Positions 1 through 7,191 of a stretch of DNA of 11,903 nucleotides are shown here, piece by piece. The notes under the pieces are model-generated. The model had not been told where the DNA came from, searched no databases, and saw nothing but the letters and a program-made list of their open reading frames with translations. The stretch is from assembly GCA_020161965.1 (NCBI GenBank), contig JAIUNH010000066.1, forward strand, positions 1-11,903. Direction: 5' to 3'. The position numbers and the translations under genes were made by a program. The stretch's first letter is position 1, and each line of letters begins with the position of its first letter. The DNA is from Pseudomonadota bacterium. GTDB taxonomy: Bacteria > Pseudomonadota > Alphaproteobacteria > CACIAM-22H2.

Positions 1-1
1 C

Positions 2-2164
2 GTGGACGGCGATGCGCTGACCTTCGCGCTGGCCGCGAACGGCGGCCCGTCGCACGGCACCGTGACGATCGCGGCCGACGGCTCGTTCGTCTACACGCCC
101 GCCAACGGCTATGACGGCGCCGATGCCTTCACCTATGTCGTGTCGGACGGGAAGGGCGGTACGGCCACCGCGACCGTGTCGCTGACGCTGGTCGGCGACA
201 ACGACGCGCCGGAAGCGACGAACACCACCTTCGCGCTGGATGAGGACACCGTCCTTAACGGCAATCTCGGGATCGTCGATCCCGAGGGCCACGCCTTCAC
301 CTACGCGCTGGCCGACGGCCCCGATCACGGCACGCTGTTGATCGGCGCCGACGGCAACTTCGTCTACACGCCGGCCGAGAATTACCACGGCGGCGACAGC
401 TTCCAGATCACGTTGACCGACGTGTTCGGCGCCACGCAAACGCAGACGATCTCGCTGGCGGTCGCCTCGGTGATCGACGTGCCGCGCCTCGATCCGATCC
501 ACATCACGATCAACGAGGATTCCGGCCCGATCACCTTCCCGGTGAACGTCGTCAATCCGGACGGCTTGGCGTTCGGCGTTTCGTCGGGCACGTGGAGCTC
601 GCCTTTGGGCAGCTACGCCTGGTCGAGCGACGGCCAATCGCTGACTTTCACCCCGAACGCGGACGCCAACGGCACGGCCGATCTGTCGCTCATCCTGTGG
701 AACGCGAACGGCGTGGGCACGCAGGTGCCCGTCGTCATCGACATCCTGCCGGTCGACGACGGCCCGCGCGTCGATCAGCTGAACTTCGGCGCACTGGAAG
801 ACGCGATGTATTCCGGCCGCATCGACGCGCGCGATCCGGATGGCGGCGGCATCGCCGGCTTCACGCTTGTCGACGGGCCGGATATCGGCGAATTCACGCT
901 GAACGCGGACGGCACCTTCACCTTCACGCCGCCGGCGAATTACTTCGGCGACGTCAGCTTCACCTATGTCGTCACGGATACGACGGGCGCTTCGACGACG
1001 CTGACGTCGACGATCACGGTCGCCAATGTCGGCGATCCGCCGGTCACCTGGCCGCAGAGCTTCTCGGGCACCGAGGACACGCTGATCACCGGCAAGCTCG
1101 AAGGCTACGACCCCGACGGCGGCGTGATGGGGACCGATTTCTGGTGGGTCGATGCGCCGGGCGAGAACGCGTATCTCGCGGAAGGCTATCTCGACATCGC
1201 GCTCGACGGCACGTTCGTGTTCCGCCCGGATCCCGATTGGTATGGCACGGCGACGGTCCATATGCGCCTGGCCGATAAGGAAGGCTTCGTCTCCGAGCCG
1301 GTGCTGCTCACCTTCACCGTCACGCCGGTCAACGATCTGCCGACGGGTGCGAACTACACCCATATCGCGATCGCGGAAGACACGACGTATGGCGGCAATC
1401 TCGGGATCAATCCCGAGACGGGCGCCGCCCTCGTCAACGATTTGGAGACGGCGCGTCAGAATCTTAACTTCGCGGTCGATCGTCAGGCGGCGCACGGCAC
1501 GGTCACAATCGACGCGAACGGCGATTTCGTCTACACGCCCAACGCCAATTATCACGGCTGGGATACGTTCTCGTACACGGTCACCGACGCCGACGGCGGT
1601 ATGGTCACGCTGGAAGCGCCCAGCATCTACGTGTCCTCGGTCGTCGATCCGATGATCTGGACGCAAGGCCTGACGACCGATAGCGGCCACACGCTGTCCG
1701 GCTATGTCGGCGGCAGCGCCGACGGCACGGCCTATAATCAGGAATCGTGGGCGTCGCACGGCACGCTGGCGTTCAACGCCGACGGCACGTTCGTCTACAC
1801 GCCCAACCAGGATTTCGCCGGCACCGATCGTTTCCTGGTGACGGCGTATTGGAACGGCCAGTCCGAACAGCGCTGGGTGGAAATCACCGTCACGCCGAAC
1901 GACGCGCCGGTGATCGAATCGCCGAGCCACGAGACGGCGCTGCTCTCGCAAGGGCCGATCGCCGGCCAGATCCTGGCGACCGACGCCGAGGGTGACGCGC
2001 TGACCTTCTCGCTGGTCTCTGGCCCGGCCGACGGTTTGCTGACGCTCAACGCCGACGGCAGCTTCAACTATCAGCCCAGCGGCAATGCCGTGGGGCCGCA
2101 GAGCTTCGTCTACCAAGTCGACGACGGTTTCGGCGGCGTCACGCAAGCCACGCACACGATCGAT
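2..2164 (+). repeat. Tandem array of about eight Ig/cadherin-like domain repeats
   Basis: Approximate repeat starts by nucleotide are 2 (partial), 212, 485, 767, 1043, 1343, 1652 and 1910, with non-repetitive C-terminal sequence from about 2165. Each unit is roughly 85-105 codons. The repeats are clearly related but diverged at DNA level. The best conserved nucleotide block is the 14-mer TTCGTCTACACGCC, encoding FVYTP, at 86-99, 359-372, 1526-1539 and 1790-1803; all spacings are multiples of three. The third (485-766) and seventh (1652-1909) units are the most divergent: the third lacks the FxYTP strand in its usual form and the seventh lacks the acidic 'EDT' turn. Confidence 0.8.
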
Positions 2165-2542
2165 CTCTTCGGCGAGGCCGAGCATTCGGCCGGCCCCGGC
2201 GTGTTGTCGGGCAATTGGAACCTTCAGGATTACGTGCACGACAATGTCGTCGTCACGGCGACCAACGAAGGGCCGGGCGATGCGCCCGACACCGTCGTGG
2301 GCTTCCAAGCGGCTGAGGATACGATCGACGTCACCGCGCTGTTCGGCGCCGACGTGCCGGCGGATTGGGCCGCGATGCTCACCGCGCAATACGACGCGGG
2401 TGCCGGCGGCACCTATATCGGCGTGACGAGCGAAGGTTCCTCGACGCCGGAATGGGGCGTGTTGCTGGTCGGCGTGCAGACCTCGATCGACGATCTGCTC
2501 AGCCAGCACGCGATCACGGCGCAGCAAAGCTCGACGCCGTAA
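2..2542 (+). CDS. Giant cadherin/VCBS-like repeat protein, C-terminal part; probable type I secretion substrate
   Basis: The 3' 846 codons of a much larger gene that is open at the left window edge; its true start is outside, and the first codon (GTG) is only an in-frame triplet. Residues 1 to about 721 are tandem beta-sandwich repeats, each with an acidic 'NEDT/LEDA/TEDT'-type turn, a 'GTxTxxxDGxFxYTPxxxxxGxDxFxY' core and an 'xxVNDAP'-type linker, the pattern of cadherin-like, VCBS and Big_9 domains in bacterial adhesins. Residues about 722-846 are not repetitive: 'DTVVGFQAAEDTIDVTAL' near 763-780 followed by a hydrophobic stretch (GVLLVGV, about 819-825) and a DDLLSQHAI tail resembles the C-terminal target region of LapA-type type I secretion substrates. 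No RTX GGxGxD nonapeptides occur in this part. It converges on an ABC exporter/HlyD/SapC operon, which is its likely exporter. A role in adhesion, biofilm or surface coat is inferred. Confidence 0.85.
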   Translation: MDGDALTFALAANGGPSHGTVTIAADGSFVYTPANGYDGADAFTYVVSDGKGGTATATVSLTLVGDNDAPEATNTTFALDEDTVLNGNLGIVDPEGHAFTYALADGPDHGTLLIGADGNFVYTPAENYHGGDSFQITLTDVFGATQTQTISLAVASVIDVPRLDPIHITINEDSGPITFPVNVVNPDGLAFGVSSGTWSSPLGSYAWSSDGQSLTFTPNADANGTADLSLILWNANGVGTQVPVVIDILPVDDGPRVDQLNFGALEDAMYSGRIDARDPDGGGIAGFTLVDGPDIGEFTLNADGTFTFTPPANYFGDVSFTYVVTDTTGASTTLTSTITVANVGDPPVTWPQSFSGTEDTLITGKLEGYDPDGGVMGTDFWWVDAPGENAYLAEGYLDIALDGTFVFRPDPDWYGTATVHMRLADKEGFVSEPVLLTFTVTPVNDLPTGANYTHIAIAEDTTYGGNLGINPETGAALVNDLETARQNLNFAVDRQAAHGTVTIDANGDFVYTPNANYHGWDTFSYTVTDADGGMVTLEAPSIYVSSVVDPMIWTQGLTTDSGHTLSGYVGGSADGTAYNQESWASHGTLAFNADGTFVYTPNQDFAGTDRFLVTAYWNGQSEQRWVEITVTPNDAPVIESPSHETALLSQGPIAGQILATDAEGDALTFSLVSGPADGLLTLNADGSFNYQPSGNAVGPQSFVYQVDDGFGGVTQATHTIDLFGEAEHSAGPGVLSGNWNLQDYVHDNVVVTATNEGPGDAPDTVVGFQAAEDTIDVTALFGADVPADWAAMLTAQYDAGAGGTYIGVTSEGSSTPEWGVLLVGVQTSIDDLLSQHAITAQQSSTP

Positions 2543-2567
2543 CCGGCAAGCCTATCGCGCAAAGAAA

Positions 2568-2602
2568 AAGGGCGGCTTCGCAAGAAGCCGCCCTTCGTTT
2601 TT
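2568..2602. terminator. Bidirectional intrinsic terminator between convergent genes
   Basis: A perfect 12-bp inverted repeat (2568-2579 with 2584-2595) closes on a GCAA (GNRA) tetraloop. It is followed by TTTTT at 2598-2602 on the plus strand and preceded by an A-rich run (2561-2569) that becomes a T tract on the minus strand. It lies 26 nt after the giant gene's TAA and 21 nt past the SapC gene's TGA, so it can stop both converging transcripts. Confidence 0.93.
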
Positions 2603-2622
2603 CAGGCGTTACGTCGGTCGGA

Positions 2623-3489
2623 TCAGGCGGTTTTCTTGCCGCGCTGGACCGCGATATCGCCCAGATGGCGCAGATTGGCGAACGAGACGAGGTGCAGATA
2701 GACGAGGCCGAGCCCGCCCGATTTGCGCAGCTCCAGGAACTTGTCGTCGGGGAGCTCGTTGAGTTTGCGTTCGTCGACGATGCCGAAGCCTTGGAAGCCG
2801 ACCGTCTCGCCGCTGGCGAGCTTGGCTTCGATCCGGCGTTCGATCAGCAGGCCCAAATCGCCGAGCAGTTTGACGATCTGCGCGGTACGCACCTGATCGC
2901 GATGGATATCGGCGCCCAATTGCAGCATGCGGTCGAGATAGGCCGATTTCTTGCCGTTCTCGAAGAAGCGCATGCCCTGTTCGGTCGAGACGAGGGGCGA
3001 GCCTTCGTCGATGCAAAGGATCAGGCGCTGGCCGTCGTTCGATTGCGCGATCAGGAAGGGGTAGCGGCGCAGATAAGCGGGCATATAGGCGCCCTGGCGC
3101 CATTTGCCGTCGTCGCCGACATAGAGGTTTTCGTCGGCGCGCAAACCCACCAGCACCGCAGCCATCGGCGACGGCTTGGTCACGAAGACGATGGGGTATT
3201 CGCGCGCGGCGACCGGGAATTCCGCACCCGTGATCGGCACGGCGCGGGTCTTGGCGGCGAATTTGAAGTCGCGGGCTTCGAGTACGGCGAATTGTTCGTG
3301 ACGCTGGGGGTCGATCGGCCGCACGCGCGCGTAGAGCGGCGGCATGTCGCCGGCCGGTGCGGCTTCGCGGATCGTCGGGGCCGCCGGTGCGGCGGCCGGC
3401 GCGGGCGGTTTCGCGGGCGCGGCGGCGGGTTTGGCCGCCGGTTTGGCGGCTTGTTTGGCGGCGGGCGGGCGGGTCGGTTTCTCGGCCAT
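2623..3489 (-). CDS. SapC-family protein with Lys/Ala/Pro-rich N-terminal tail
   Basis: A 288-residue protein. Residues about 82-280 match the SapC family pattern: 'AREYPIVFV' (95-103), 'DDGKW' (126-130), 'YMPAYLRRYPF' (135-145), an 'LILCIDE' strand (156-162) and the C-terminal 'LVYLHLVSFANLRHL' (262-276). SapC was named from the Campylobacter fetus S-layer secretion locus, where it neighbours type I secretion genes; its biochemical role is not well defined. Residues 1-48 are low-complexity Lys/Ala/Pro (repeated KPAAKPAAAP-like units), longer than I expect for the family. I see no signal peptide or membrane segment, so a cytoplasmic location is likely. It is the last gene of the exporter operon, 12 nt after the HlyD-type gene, with a GGGGA ribosome binding site. 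An accessory role in secreting the neighbouring giant protein is inferred. Confidence 0.85.
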   Translation of the reverse strand: MAEKPTRPPAAKQAAKPAAKPAAAPAKPPAPAAAPAAPTIREAAPAGDMPPLYARVRPIDPQRHEQFAVLEARDFKFAAKTRAVPITGAEFPVAAREYPIVFVTKPSPMAAVLVGLRADENLYVGDDGKWRQGAYMPAYLRRYPFLIAQSNDGQRLILCIDEGSPLVSTEQGMRFFENGKKSAYLDRMLQLGADIHRDQVRTAQIVKLLGDLGLLIERRIEAKLASGETVGFQGFGIVDERKLNELPDDKFLELRKSGGLGLVYLHLVSFANLRHLGDIAVQRGKKTA

Positions 3490-3493
3490 TGTT

Positions 3494-3498
3494 TCCCC
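3494..3498 (-). promoter_or_regulatory. Ribosome binding site of the SapC-family gene
   Basis: GGGGA on the minus strand, 4 nt before the ATG at 3489, in the short gap after the HlyD-type gene. It supports the ATG that keeps the Lys/Ala/Pro tail in the protein. Confidence 0.55.
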
Positions 3499-3501
3499 GG
3501 T

Positions 3502-4821
3502 TTATCGTTCCGTCATTGCGCGGTCGGTCGTCTTGAGGATCGGTTTCAGAAGATACTGCAAGATCGTCCGTTCGCCAGTAACGATATCGACCTGTGCGGT
3601 CATGCCGGGCGAAATCGGCAACGGCCGGTCGGCCGTGCCCAGCGCCATCCGGTCGGCGCGCACGCGCACTAGGAACCAGGGCTCGCCCTTGTCGTCGGGG
3701 ATCGAATCCGCGCTGATCGCCGAGACCGCGCCCTTGATCCCGCCATAGATGGAGAAATCATAGGCGGTGATTTTCACCAGCGCTTCCTGGCCGATATGGA
3801 CGAAGGCGATGTCCATCGGGCGCACGCGCGCCTCGACCAGCAATTCGTCCTCGCCGGGCACGATTTCCATGATGACGGAGCCGGGTTCGAGCACGCCGCC
3901 GATGGTGCGCACGGCGATTTGCTTAACTGTGCCCGCGACCGGCGAGCGCACGTCGCGGCGCGCGACGCGATCGGCCATCGAGCGCAGAATTTCGGCGGTC
4001 GCGGAGAATTCAGCGCGCACGCGGGCAAGCTCGGTCGACGCTTCGCGCTGATAGGTGCGGCCGCGCTCGTCGAGCTTGGCTTCGACTTCGGCGATCGCGG
4101 CGCGAAGCCCCGGGATCTGGAAGCGCGTCGTGCGCAGCTGGCCTTCGATTTCGTTCGACTGGCGTTGCAAGCGCAGAAGATCGAGCTGCGAGCGATAGCC
4201 GCGCTCGGCCACTTCGCGCACGATCTCGAGTTCGCGGTTGGAGAGGTCGAGGCTGCGCGAGAGCCAGATTTCCCGGTCGACCAGCGTGCGCAGTTCCTGC
4301 TGGCGCTGGGCGAGGTTGCGGGAGAGGCCTTCGCGCGCGGCGTCGAGCTCTTCCTTGCGCGCGGCGAACAGCGAACGCTCGGTCTCGACGAAGGACACGC
4401 CTTGGCGCAACGCTTCCTCGGGGAAGGCGACGCTGGGACGCATCGCCGCTTCCGCTTCCAGGCGCGAAGCCGCTGCCATCAGCGCCAGATATTTCTGGCG
4501 GTTCTGTTGCAGTTCCGATGCGAAGGCGACGTCGTCGATGCGCGCCAGCATCTGGCCGACGGCGACGCGATCGCCTTCGCCGACATAGAGCCGTTCGAGA
4601 ATGCCACCTTCGAGATTCTGAATGCGCTGGATTTGCAGCGACGGCACGACTTTGCCTTGGCCGGACGCGTAGGTGTCGAGCTTGCCGATCGCCGCCCAAG
4701 CGCCGAGCGACACGATCAATGCCGCGACGGCGATCAAGAACATCGCCCCGCCGGCGGGCGGCGTGATCAACGCGCCGGAAAGCCGGTCGGGCGGGGGAAG
4801 GGCGCGCGCGGGAACCGACAT
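3502..4821 (-). CDS. HlyD-family type I secretion membrane fusion (periplasmic adaptor) protein
   Basis: A 439-residue adaptor that links the inner-membrane ABC exporter to a TolC-like outer-membrane channel. It has a short cytoplasmic N-terminus and one membrane segment (about 24-46, GGAMFLIAVAALIVSLGAWAA). A split lipoyl/barrel-sandwich domain follows: first half 'GQGKVVPS...NLEGGILERLYVGEGDRV' about 54-85, second half 'RSPVAGTVKQIAVRTIGGVLEPG' about 290-315. A long helical hairpin rich in Glu, Arg, Leu and Gln lies between them (about 100-285). The C-terminal beta-barrel ends in 'PGMTAQVDIVTGERTILQYLLKPI', the HlyD signature. An in-frame TTG at 4827 would add two residues, but GGGGA lies 7 nt before the ATG at 4821 and only 1 nt before the TTG, so I chose the ATG. 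It starts 2 nt after the exporter stop codon, implying translational coupling. Length is typical for the family. Confidence 0.95.
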   Translation of the reverse strand: MSVPARALPPPDRLSGALITPPAGGAMFLIAVAALIVSLGAWAAIGKLDTYASGQGKVVPSLQIQRIQNLEGGILERLYVGEGDRVAVGQMLARIDDVAFASELQQNRQKYLALMAAASRLEAEAAMRPSVAFPEEALRQGVSFVETERSLFAARKEELDAAREGLSRNLAQRQQELRTLVDREIWLSRSLDLSNRELEIVREVAERGYRSQLDLLRLQRQSNEIEGQLRTTRFQIPGLRAAIAEVEAKLDERGRTYQREASTELARVRAEFSATAEILRSMADRVARRDVRSPVAGTVKQIAVRTIGGVLEPGSVIMEIVPGEDELLVEARVRPMDIAFVHIGQEALVKITAYDFSIYGGIKGAVSAISADSIPDDKGEPWFLVRVRADRMALGTADRPLPISPGMTAQVDIVTGERTILQYLLKPILKTTDRAMTER

Positions 4822-4823
4822 GC

Positions 4824-6995
4824 TCAATTCCCCACGCGTTCGACCGCGCGTCCGCCGCCTTGCGGCGGCGTGCGGCGCTTGGCCAGCGCGTCGAGCACGC
4901 GCTCGCGCGGGCCGTCGGCGATGATGCGGCCGCGATCGACGACGATCAGGCGCGAAACGAGGGTGAGCAGCGACGGGCGATGCGCGATCAGCACCAGCGT
5001 GCGGCCGTCGAGAACTTCCTCCAGGCGGATCTTCATCGCCTGTTCGGAGCCTTGGTCCATCGCGGAGGTCGGCTCGTCCATCGCCAGCACGCGCGGCTTC
5101 AACAACAGCGCGCGCGCCAGTGCGATCGCTTGACGCTGACCGCCGGACAGACGCTCGCCGCGCTCGCCCACGGCCCAGTCATAGCCTTCGGGATGCTGGC
5201 GCACGAATTCGTCCACGCCGGCGAGCTGTGCTGCTTCGAGGATTTGCGCATCGTCGGCGAGCGGCGCGCCCAGCGAGATATTCTCGCGCACCGAGCCGGC
5301 GAACAGCACGACATCCTGCGGCACGCAGCCGATATGCTTGCGCAGATCTTCGGGCGCCAACTGGCGGATATCGGCCCCGCCGACCAGGATCTGGCCGTCC
5401 TTGGCGGTGTAGAGGCCGAGAATGAGCTTGAGGATCGAGCTTTTGCCCGAGCCGATCGGGCCGACGATGCCCACGCGCTCGCCCGGGCGGATCGTGAAGC
5501 TGACATTGCGCAGCACTTCGTTGCCTTGGCCCGGATAGGCGAAGGACACGTTGCGGAATTCGATCTCGCCCGTCAGGCCCGTACGCTCCAGATAGCGTTT
5601 CTTGGAGTTGCCTTCCTGCGGCAGCTTCATGATCTGATCGAGCGTCTGCAGCGAGGCTTGGCTTTGCTTCAAGCGCGTGAGCAAAGCGGCGATCTGGCCG
5701 ATCGGCGCCATCGCGCGGCCCGCGAGCATCGTGCAGGCGATGAGGGCGCCGGTCGTCAGCTGCATCTCGACGAACAGATAGACGCCGTGGACGATCATGA
5801 TCATCGTCGTCAGGTTCTGCGCGAGCGAGGAGAAGTTGATCGCCAGCGACGACCAGGTGCGCGACTTCACGGCCGCTTCGGCCGAAGCACCAACCGAAGC
5901 TTCCCAGCGCTGCTGCATCTTGTCGCCCGCACCGACGGCCTTGATGGTTTCGAGGCCGGAGATGGTTTCGACCAGCACGCCGTGGCGCAGGGCCGCCAAC
6001 GCCATCGCTTGTTTGACGACGCGGTCGAGCGGGATTTGGATCAGCACGCCGACCATCAGCACCAGCGGAATGGCGATCAAGGGCGTGAGCACCAGCCAGC
6101 CGCCGATCCACCAGATCAGCGCCAGGAACATCACCACGAAGGGCAGATCGACCAGTGTGTTGACCGTGGCGGAGGAGAAGAATTCGCGCAGCGATTCGAA
6201 TTCGCGCAGGTTGTTGGCGAAGCCGCCGGCGGTCGGCGGGCGCGCTTCCAATCGGATGCGGATCACTTGGTCGAAGATGCGGCTGGCGAGCAGCGCATCG
6301 ACATTCTTGCCCGCATGATCCACGAAATAGCCGCGCAGCATGCGGATCGCGAAATCGAACAGATAGACCAGTAGGATGCCCGACGAGAGCACGAACAACG
6401 TCTCGATGGCGCCGTTGGGTACGACGCGGTCATAGACGCTCATCGAATACATCGGCGCCACGGTCGCCATCACGTTGACAACGACGGAAGCGAGCAATAC
6501 GTGGATATAGGTGGGCCAGGCGAGGAACAGCGCCTGCCAGAACCAGCGCTTGCCGCGCGGCGGCGCGGTCTTTTCCTCGACGTCTTCCTCGTCGGGCTTG
6601 CGGCGTAATTGCGCGAACACGCAAGCACCCGCGTAGATCTTGCCGAGATCCTCGAAGCCGTACCATTCGAAGCGATCGTCGTCGGGCCAATAGATGCGCA
6701 AGGCGTCGGGCTTGGCGTCGGCCGCGATCGCCGCTTCGCCGTTCTTCAACAGCAGCACGGCGGGCAAAGGCTGGCGCGGGATCGCCTCCAGCATCATCGT
6801 GCGCGCTTCGGCCTCGATGCCGAGCTTGGCGCAATTTTCGACGAAGGCGGCGGGCGTATCGGCCGGCTGGACCAGGGCGGCGGCCGCCTCGGCCAGATCG
6901 AAATGCTTGGCGATCGCCGGGAAACAGGACGCGAGCGTTCCCCGCCGGCGCTGCGGCGCCGGTTCGGCTTCGGACGGGGGCGGTGTCGCATTCAC
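4824..6995 (-). CDS. Type I secretion ABC exporter (permease/ATPase, LapB-like) with degenerate C39 domain
   Basis: A 723-residue fused permease/ATPase that powers one-step export across both membranes with the HlyD-type partner. Residues about 25-130 form a C39-peptidase-like domain: 'AFVENCAKLGIEAEARTMML' (50-69) and 'LPAVLLLKNGEAAI' (77-90) fit the fold. The catalytic Cys and His positions are not recognisable, so it is probably a non-cleaving substrate-docking domain, as in LapB/RTX exporters. Membrane helices span about 155-440. The ATPase has an A-loop Tyr (487), Walker A GPIGSGKSS (512-520), Q-loop Gln560, signature LSGGQ (616-620), Walker B 'VLAMDE' (636-641) and switch His672, so it should be active. 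The start is GTG with GGAGGAG 10 nt upstream. It is the first gene of the operon and ends 2 nt before the adaptor ATG. The convergent repeat protein is its likely substrate. Confidence 0.95.
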   Translation of the reverse strand: MNATPPPSEAEPAPQRRRGTLASCFPAIAKHFDLAEAAAALVQPADTPAAFVENCAKLGIEAEARTMMLEAIPRQPLPAVLLLKNGEAAIAADAKPDALRIYWPDDDRFEWYGFEDLGKIYAGACVFAQLRRKPDEEDVEEKTAPPRGKRWFWQALFLAWPTYIHVLLASVVVNVMATVAPMYSMSVYDRVVPNGAIETLFVLSSGILLVYLFDFAIRMLRGYFVDHAGKNVDALLASRIFDQVIRIRLEARPPTAGGFANNLREFESLREFFSSATVNTLVDLPFVVMFLALIWWIGGWLVLTPLIAIPLVLMVGVLIQIPLDRVVKQAMALAALRHGVLVETISGLETIKAVGAGDKMQQRWEASVGASAEAAVKSRTWSSLAINFSSLAQNLTTMIMIVHGVYLFVEMQLTTGALIACTMLAGRAMAPIGQIAALLTRLKQSQASLQTLDQIMKLPQEGNSKKRYLERTGLTGEIEFRNVSFAYPGQGNEVLRNVSFTIRPGERVGIVGPIGSGKSSILKLILGLYTAKDGQILVGGADIRQLAPEDLRKHIGCVPQDVVLFAGSVRENISLGAPLADDAQILEAAQLAGVDEFVRQHPEGYDWAVGERGERLSGGQRQAIALARALLLKPRVLAMDEPTSAMDQGSEQAMKIRLEEVLDGRTLVLIAHRPSLLTLVSRLIVVDRGRIIADGPRERVLDALAKRRTPPQGGGRAVERVGN
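4829..4833 (-). promoter_or_regulatory. Ribosome binding site deciding the HlyD-type start
   Basis: GGGGA on the minus strand lies inside the last codons of the ABC exporter gene, 7 nt before ATG 4821. Its spacing fits the ATG and excludes the overlapping TTG at 4827. Confidence 0.6.
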
Positions 6996-7005
6996 GTCAA
7001 ACGAA

Positions 7006-7012
7006 CTCCTCC
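7006..7012 (-). promoter_or_regulatory. Strong ribosome binding site supporting the GTG start of the ABC exporter
   Basis: GGAGGAG on the minus strand, 10 nt before GTG 6995. It is the best Shine-Dalgarno match in the window. The only nearby upstream ATG (minus strand, 7020) is in another frame. Confidence 0.7.
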
Positions 7013-7068
7013 GCTTCCATCCCCACCCGAGATTCTTCGAGCGGATGGGTTCGGCGGATCATCGGACG

Positions 7069-7110
7069 ATATCCGGTTAACGTTAAAGGTTCCCTAAAAT
7101 TTTCGGATAT
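7069..7110. promoter_or_regulatory. Candidate operator: palindrome nested in an inverted repeat
   Basis: ATATCCG (7069-7075) and CGGATAT (7104-7110) form a 7-bp inverted repeat. Between them is a perfect 10-bp palindrome, TTAACGTTAA (7077-7086). The position between two divergent genes suits a regulator binding site. The TTAA halves recall CtrA half-sites, but the spacing (2 nt instead of 7) does not fit the CtrA consensus. No binding protein can be named. Confidence 0.35.
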
Positions 7111-7135
7111 TGCAGATGCGTCGATGAAAACAATA

Positions 7136-7164
7136 TTCATATCAATGGGTTTTGAAGTTATATT
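7136..7164 (+). promoter_or_regulatory. Possible sigma70-type promoter of the histidine kinase
   Basis: TTCATA (7136-7141), a 17-nt spacer and TATATT (7159-7164) on the plus strand. The predicted transcription start near 7171 would give a leader of about 20 nt. The -10 match is good and the -35 is partial (4 of 6). In this AT-rich stretch chance matches are likely. Confidence 0.3.
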
Positions 7165-7191
7165 GACATTCATTCTCGCCGCTGAATTGAC

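Larger units (their letters stand above)
6996..7191. promoter_or_regulatory. AT-rich divergent intergenic region between exporter operon and histidine kinase
   Basis: This 196-bp gap must contain the promoters of the exporter operon (leftward) and the kinase (rightward). About 7077-7190 is visibly AT-rich against an otherwise GC-rich window. I found no convincing sigma70 promoter for the minus strand, although TATAAC- and TTGATA-like elements occur. The plus-strand candidate and the inverted repeats are listed separately. Confidence 0.6.

Noticed and set aside
592..1655. Alternative plus-strand frames within the giant repeat gene
   Set aside because: Arg/His-rich shifted translations of the repeat DNA; the repeats themselves are clearly read in the main frame.
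86..1803. The recurring 14-mer TTCGTCTACACGCC as a CRISPR-like or regulatory repeat
   Set aside because: All copies are in frame and encode the conserved FVYTP strand of the protein repeats, with irregular spacing; coding constraint explains them.
2365..6374. Very long plus-strand open frames (435, 445 and 504 codons) lying antisense to the SapC/HlyD/ABC genes
   Set aside because: Their products are Arg/Ala/Asp/Gln/His-rich with no recognisable domains. They are explained by GC-rich third positions of the real minus-strand genes, which have full motif sets and ribosome binding sites.
7077..7086. CtrA binding site suggested by TTAACGTTAA
   Set aside because: The CtrA consensus needs TTAA halves separated by 7 nt; here they are separated by 2. 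It is kept only as an unassigned palindrome.
7163..7168. TTGACA as -35 of a kinase promoter
   Set aside because: A -10 at normal spacing would fall at 7186-7191 (ATTGAC), which is a poor match and abuts the start codon.
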